From assembly GCF_002979415.1 (NCBI RefSeq), contig NZ_PCOT01000001.1, positions 163,013-227,012 on the forward strand: 64,000 nucleotides of DNA. The letters run 5' to 3'. The stretch's first letter is position 1. Every line of letters starts with the position of its first letter. The translations under genes were made by a program, and so were the position numbers. The notes under the pieces were generated by a model that was not told where the DNA came from, ran no database searches, and saw only the letters and a program-made list of their open reading frames with translations. This stretch comes from Microbacterium sp. MYb72 (lineage in GTDB: Bacteria > Actinomycetota > Actinomycetes > Actinomycetales > Microbacteriaceae). Shown here one piece after another: positions 60,939 through 64,000 of the stretch.

Positions 60939-61358
60939 TCACTGCAGCGCCGTGCGACTGGTGCCCGTCGCCTCGAGGCGGACGCCGTCCGGCAGGAACA
61001 GGGAGAAGAGCGGCGGATGCCACTCCCCCTCCACCGTCACGCGCGCGGACAGTCCGTCCGGGGTGCCGGCGGACACGAGACGCGCATCCGTCGGCAGCGC
61101 GGAGAGCAGTGCGTCGACCTGCGCGCGAACACCCTCGTCGTCGAGTTCGGCTCGCGCCTCCTCACCGTCGAGGGTCAGCGTGAAGCCGTCCGCTCCGGCG
61201 AGCGCGGCGGAGTCGGCGAGCGCGTCGAGCCGCTTCTGGGTGACGTAGAGATCGGTCGCGCAGACGCACACGAAGATCAGGGTGAGCGCGAGGAGAGCGT
61301 AACCGAGCGCCAGCAGGAGGACACTCCCTTCGTCGTCGCCTGCCGTCCGAGCGGCCAT
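60939..61358 (-). CDS. TadE-like pilus-assembly protein (Rv3654c type)
   Basis: 139 residues. An N-terminal DDEGSVLLLALGYALLALTLIFVCVCATDLYV segment has the acidic/Gly-Ser motif and hydrophobic helix of Flp-pilus pseudopilins, followed by RLDALADSAALAGADGF, the characteristic 'helicase/secretion neighbourhood TadE-like' motif. Start chosen at the ATG overlapping the preceding stop by one base (TGATG). Last gene of the tad-like cluster. Confidence 0.82.
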   Translation of the reverse strand: MAARTAGDDEGSVLLLALGYALLALTLIFVCVCATDLYVTQKRLDALADSAALAGADGFTLTLDGEEARAELDDEGVRAQVDALLSALPTDARLVSAGTPDGLSARVTVEGEWHPPLFSLFLPDGVRLEATGTSRTALQ

Positions 61359-61813
61359 CAGCCGCCCGCCCACAGTCGGGAGATCTTCTGCACCGAGGCG
61401 GCCTCGACCGGGATCGCCGTGGACTCGTCGAGCCCCAGCACCGACGGCATCAGGGGCAACTCGATGCGGGTGCGGACCGTGACCGTCAGCGTGGCTCCCG
61501 CGGCTGGGCACTCCGCGCCGACCGGCGTGCATACGAGCGACACCTCGACGGACTCGGGGTCGAGGCCGTACTCCTCGACGACCGCCGCGAGCACCTGCTC
61601 GCCCCGATCTCCGGCGCTCTCGGGGTCGGATGCCTGGGCGATCAACCGAGCCGTGTGCCGCGCGGCCGCTTCGACTCCGAGGGTCTGCTCCTGGATGATC
61701 CCGAGCGTCGCGATCAGGTAGACGAGAGGCACGAGCAGGATGAGCCCGACCGTGATGAACTCGAGTGCGGCCGAGCCGTCTTCATTCTTCACCCAGCGAC
61801 TCCACCGGCGCAT
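61358..61813 (-). CDS. TadE-family minor pilin-like protein
   Basis: 151 residues. The N-terminus KNEDGSAALEFITVGLILLVPLVYLI has the Glu-containing prepilin-type motif followed by a hydrophobic helix (GSAALEF). The rest is an extracellular domain with two Cys (SLVCTPVGAECPAAG) that may form a disulfide. It begins 32 bases inside the end of the preceding TadE gene. Confidence 0.85.
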   Translation of the reverse strand: MRRWSRWVKNEDGSAALEFITVGLILLVPLVYLIATLGIIQEQTLGVEAAARHTARLIAQASDPESAGDRGEQVLAAVVEEYGLDPESVEVSLVCTPVGAECPAAGATLTVTVRTRIELPLMPSVLGLDESTAIPVEAASVQKISRLWAGG

Positions 61814-62171
61814 GCGCTTCCACCTCCAGAGCGTGTGGGATGCCGAGCAGACCGATCACAGGGAGCGTGGTGCGAACTCTCACAGTGACCTCCTGCTCCG
61901 TCACCGAGATCGTCACGTCCTCCGCGTAGGACGCCCCCACCGCGCGGTTCACGGCGATCCGAGTGCGCTCCACTCCCTCCTCGGGCTCTGTGTCGGCGAG
62001 CGCCGCGTGGTAGGCGCCCTCCACCGCGGCATCGTGTACGACATTGCGCACGTACACGGCGAGCGCGAGCTGCAGCACGGCGAGCGTGAGCACTGTGAGG
62101 AGCGTGCCCACCAGAACGAACTCCACCGCACTGGATCCGCGCTCATCGACGAGCACACGCCGCAGGGACAT
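61782..62171 (-). CDS. TadE-family minor pilin-like protein
   Basis: 129 residues. The N-terminus DERGSSAVEFVLVGTLLTVLTLAVLQLALAVYV is a classic TadE start (RGSSAVEF plus one helix), followed by an extracellular beta-rich domain. It overlaps the next pilin gene by 32 bases and follows the 35-residue peptide gene by one base. Confidence 0.86.
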   Translation of the reverse strand: MSLRRVLVDERGSSAVEFVLVGTLLTVLTLAVLQLALAVYVRNVVHDAAVEGAYHAALADTEPEEGVERTRIAVNRAVGASYAEDVTISVTEQEVTVRVRTTLPVIGLLGIPHALEVEAHAPVESLGEE

Positions 62172-62172
62172 G

Positions 62173-62280
62173 TCAGAGCCCCGAGACCCGTTGGATGGCC
62201 TGCTCGAACAGGGCGCTCAATGCGGGCCCCGCGACCGCCCAGATGAGAACGACCAGTCCCGCGGTCATCAGTGTGAACAT
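62173..62280 (-). CDS. 35-residue hydrophobic peptide at the head of the tad-like cluster
   Basis: MFTLMTAGLVVLIWAVAGPA, then LSALFEQAIQRVSGL and a TGA one base before the TadE ATG. One membrane helix plus an amphipathic tail. An in-frame stop lies two codons before the ATG, so it is not a fragment of a longer local frame. Its tail resembles the end of the DUF4244-type small pilins that often occupy this place, so it may be a minimal or decayed pilin (inference). GGGAATAGGG could serve as a weak ribosome-binding site. Confidence 0.5.
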   Translation of the reverse strand: MFTLMTAGLVVLIWAVAGPALSALFEQAIQRVSGL

Positions 62281-62323
62281 GCCCTATTCCCGCGCCGGGA
62301 TCAGGCACTATTCACGAATGCGA

Positions 62324-62578
62324 CTAGGCCGAGATGCCACCTCGCACCGCGCCCATGGTGCGCCGTGCTCTGGCATCCGCACGCGATGAGGCTCGCTCCC
62401 TCACGCGGCGCGCCGTGAACGGATCGGCCGCGACGCCCTCGGCGGATGCCGCGGCGCGGCCGAGCAGCACGGCATAGCGAATCGGGGTGATTCCGAGCTC
62501 GGAGCGAATGAGGGCATCTCGCGACGGAGTCGAGTGCGGATGCGCGGCCTCGAAGGCGAGAAGTTCAGCAGGGCTCAT
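62324..62578 (-). CDS. DUF3263-domain protein
   Basis: 84 residues. LAFEAAHPHSTPSRDALIRSELGITPIRYAVLLGRAA and DPFTARRVRER match DUF3263, a small actinobacterial helix-turn-helix-like family without known role, often next to SRAP/LytR-type or zinc-ribbon genes. I choose the ATG at 62578; an in-frame ATG at 62608 would add ten residues and overlap the divergent promoter. Basic C-terminus. Confidence 0.8.
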   Translation of the reverse strand: MSPAELLAFEAAHPHSTPSRDALIRSELGITPIRYAVLLGRAAASAEGVAADPFTARRVRERASSRADARARRTMGAVRGGISA

Positions 62579-62607
62579 GACGGGTATGGTGCCTGAGACC
62601 TCCGACA

Positions 62608-62613
62608 TACGCT
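62608..62613 (+). promoter_or_regulatory. -10 element TACGCT, leaderless promoter of the zinc-ribbon gene
   Basis: TANNNT hexamer six bases before the ATG at 62620. Confidence 0.4.
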
Positions 62614-62619
62614 GGTCGA

Positions 62620-62790
62620 ATGGACGACCTCGCCGACCTGCAGCCCCGATGCCCGAACTGCGGGACCGTGATGCGTGATCATCCGCGCGGGTTCGCATGC
62701 GCGTGCGGGCACATCGAGGACCACGGCGCCGAGCTCGACGCGATCGCCATCCCTCCGGAGTTCGACGGCCCCACCCTTCACGGTGGCTGA
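62620..62790 (+). CDS. Small zinc-ribbon protein
   Basis: 56 residues. Two CxxC/CxC knuckles (PRCPNCGTVM and FACACGHIEDH) make a treble-clef or zinc-ribbon-like site, followed by an acidic tail (IAIPPEFDGPTLHGG). Too short for most gene callers. Divergent from the DUF3263 gene by 41 bases. Function unknown; probably protein- or nucleic-acid-binding. Confidence 0.72.
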   Translation: MDDLADLQPRCPNCGTVMRDHPRGFACACGHIEDHGAELDAIAIPPEFDGPTLHGG

Positions 62791-62844
62791 CGTCGGAGCG
62801 CCGACGTAGACTCATCTCCTCGGCCGGAGGAAGGAACGCCGGCA

Positions 62845-63177
62845 TTGGGAAGCGCAGGACCACTGACTCGGGCGCGGGTCGCGCGTGAAGCGGAGTGGAG
62901 ACAGATCCGCACCGCCGCTCTGAAGGGGCCGCTGCAGTCGCTCAGCGACCGAGAGCTCGACCTCAACACGCAGCCCATCACGGTCTACCCGCGGGCCGCG
63001 CAACGCCGCGTGCGGGCCTGGGTGCGGTTCGGCCCCGAGGCCGTCCGTGTCGACGCACGGATCGTCCGCTCGACACCCCTCGCGGCGGGGATCGAGTTCT
63101 CCGCTGAGGAGACGACCTTCCGCTGTTGGGTGTGGGGCAACGCGGTGACGATCGACGACGTCGGCGACGAGGCGTAG
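62845..63177 (+). CDS. Conserved-looking hypothetical protein
   Basis: 110 residues, no signal peptide or membrane helix. N-terminal helical part (TRARVAREAEWRQIRTAALKGPLQSLSDRELDL), then a beta-rich half (VRAWVRFGPEAVRVDARIVR, TPLAAGIEFSAEETTFRCWVWGNAV). I do not recognise a family. TTG start at 62845 with GGAGGAAGG upstream; no nearer in-frame ATG or GTG exists. It ends ten bases before the SRAP gene, probably same operon. Confidence 0.7.
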   Translation: MGSAGPLTRARVAREAEWRQIRTAALKGPLQSLSDRELDLNTQPITVYPRAAQRRVRAWVRFGPEAVRVDARIVRSTPLAAGIEFSAEETTFRCWVWGNAVTIDDVGDEA

Positions 63178-63187
63178 GGTCACTGCC

Positions 63188-63883
63188 ATGTGTGGACGAT
63201 TCGCAATGGATGCTGGCACCGACGAGCTCATCCGGGAGTATGTCGCCGACGGCGGGCGCCCGGAGGACTGGTGGAAGGACTTCCACGGCGCGTACTCGAT
63301 CGCCCCCACCGATGACGCGGTGATCGTCCGCGACCGCGGCGAGGGCCGCATCCTCGAACTCGTGCGGTGGGACTGGCAGAAGCCCGCGAACCGCCCCAAG
63401 GGCGCACCGATCATCAACGCCCGGATGGAGAAGCTCGCCACCGGGTTCTGGGCGCCCGCGTTCTCCGCGGCCCGGTGCATCGTCCCCATGCGCGGCTACT
63501 TCGAATGGACCGGCGACAAGACCCCGAAGACCCCGCACTTCCTCCACGGCGACGGGCTCGTCTCCGCCGCCGGGCTCACCTGGTCGATGGAACTCCCGAA
63601 CGGCGAACGGTCCCGCTGCATGGTCGTCATCACACGGGCGGCCCGCGACGCATCCGGGACTGTGCACGACCGGATGCCGGCGTTCCTCACCCCTGACACG
63701 TGGGATCAGTGGCTCTCCCCGGAGAAGCTCACCGGACAGGCCAAGATCAACACCCTCGCGATGCTCGACCACACCTCCTCCGACGTCGCCTCCACGATCC
63801 GCGAGCACATCGTCGACACGAAGGTCAACAACGCCCGCACCGTCAACCGCGACGACCCGTCTCTGCTCGCCCCGGCCTCCTAG
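63188..63883 (+). CDS. SRAP-domain (HMCES/YedK-type) protein
   Basis: 231 residues. Catalytic Cys2 (MCGRFAMD, initiator Met removed) forms the thiazolidine crosslink with abasic sites in single-stranded DNA. Seen: NARMEK with the conserved Asn, IVPMRGYFEWT with the Glu, and HDRMPAFL with the catalytic His. Protects abasic sites and marks DNA damage. Its stop codon is the TAG of the next gene's -10 TAGGCT. Confidence 0.96.
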   Translation: MCGRFAMDAGTDELIREYVADGGRPEDWWKDFHGAYSIAPTDDAVIVRDRGEGRILELVRWDWQKPANRPKGAPIINARMEKLATGFWAPAFSAARCIVPMRGYFEWTGDKTPKTPHFLHGDGLVSAAGLTWSMELPNGERSRCMVVITRAARDASGTVHDRMPAFLTPDTWDQWLSPEKLTGQAKINTLAMLDHTSSDVASTIREHIVDTKVNNARTVNRDDPSLLAPAS

Positions 63884-63886
63884 GCT
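63881..63886 (+). promoter_or_regulatory. -10 element TAGGCT overlapping the SRAP stop codon
   Basis: TANNNT hexamer, whose TAG is the SRAP stop codon, six bases before the ATG at 63893. Confidence 0.4.
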
Positions 63887-63892
63887 GGACAG

Positions 63893-64000
63893 ATGCTTGT
63901 TGGAATGATCCGCCCACGAGGCCAGCAGACGACCGATGTCACCGGCCCATCCCTCGAAGACGTGCAGCAGCAGCTCGAAGCGCTCCGCCCCGAAGGGTAC
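63893..64000 (+). CDS. Hypothetical protein, 5' end only (runs off the right edge)
   Basis: 36 codons visible: MLVGMIRPRGQQTTDVTGPS, then LEDVQQQLEALRPEGY. No signal peptide; a short helical repeat-like stretch (LEDVQQQLEAL). I cannot assign a family from this part. ATG chosen for its leaderless -10 spacing. Confidence 0.6.
   Translation, partial: MLVGMIRPRGQQTTDVTGPSLEDVQQQLEALRPEGY

Noticed and set aside
61949..62308. 119-residue open frame overlapping the TadE and 35-residue peptide genes
   Set aside because: Out of frame with the recognisable TadE gene, low-complexity composition, no start signal.

Overview
The window is high-G+C actinobacterial chromosome, most likely from a Microbacterium-like member of the Microbacteriaceae. 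That is inferred from gene content and order: arg, pheST, infC-rpmI-rplT, hisCBHA and prfB-ftsE-ftsX-smpB blocks, PriA-type hisA, DUF2510 proteins, gluABCD, lexA beside a LysM gene and TadE-like pilins. Genes are densely packed with many 1-4 base overlaps. I see no prophage, insertion sequence, CRISPR array or tRNA gene.

Layout. 1-1731: 5' part of hutH and a divergent IclR regulator. 1802-5158: an envelope-type operon of an OmpA-domain lipoprotein with a repeat tract, a DUF3060 lipoprotein, a response regulator and a histidine kinase. 5207-11060: a complete rRNA operon on the minus strand (16S-23S-5S, no tRNA in the spacer) with two promoters, terminators and both long-range processing stems. 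11273-16873: a family III CoA-transferase, a DUF4184 membrane protein, tyrS, a SatD pair and a DUF1349 protein. 16895-23585: argCJBDFH. 23807-26872: thiM and a ThiE-ThiD-TenA triple fusion under a TPP riboswitch. 26898-32244: a reductase-like protein, a DUF402 protein and pheST. 32287-38886: gluABCD uptake operon next to an operon of response regulator, sensor kinase and TAXI-type binding lipoprotein. 38940-42235: trmH-type methylase, DUF2809, rplT, rpmI, infC, DUF1844. 42509-46462: SseB, hisA/priA, hisH, hisB, hisC. 46565-51262: LysM protein, lexA, metE, metF. 51457-59617: S9 peptidase, smpB, ftsX, ftsE, two DUF2510 proteins, prfB. 59656-64000: MFS transporter, three TadE-like proteins with a 35-residue peptide, a DUF3263 protein, a zinc-ribbon protein, a hypothetical protein, an SRAP protein and a truncated gene.

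How it works together. Much of the window is a conserved actinobacterial backbone (tyrS, arg, pheTS, trmH, rplT-rpmI-infC, his) into which accessory blocks are set. The most interesting one is 32287-38886. A TAXI binding lipoprotein lies in one operon with a two-component system, lacks any TRAP permease here, and sits beside gluABCD. Between the two operons is an exact 11-bp-period direct repeat of the kind OmpR/PhoB regulators bind. I infer a glutamate-type (or similar acidic solute) sensing and uptake circuit. A second candidate is the lipoprotein/two-component operon at 1802-5158. Many genes appear to be transcribed leaderlessly (TANNNT, 6-8 bases, then the start codon), and the six-base word GGATGC/GCATCC is clearly over-abundant.
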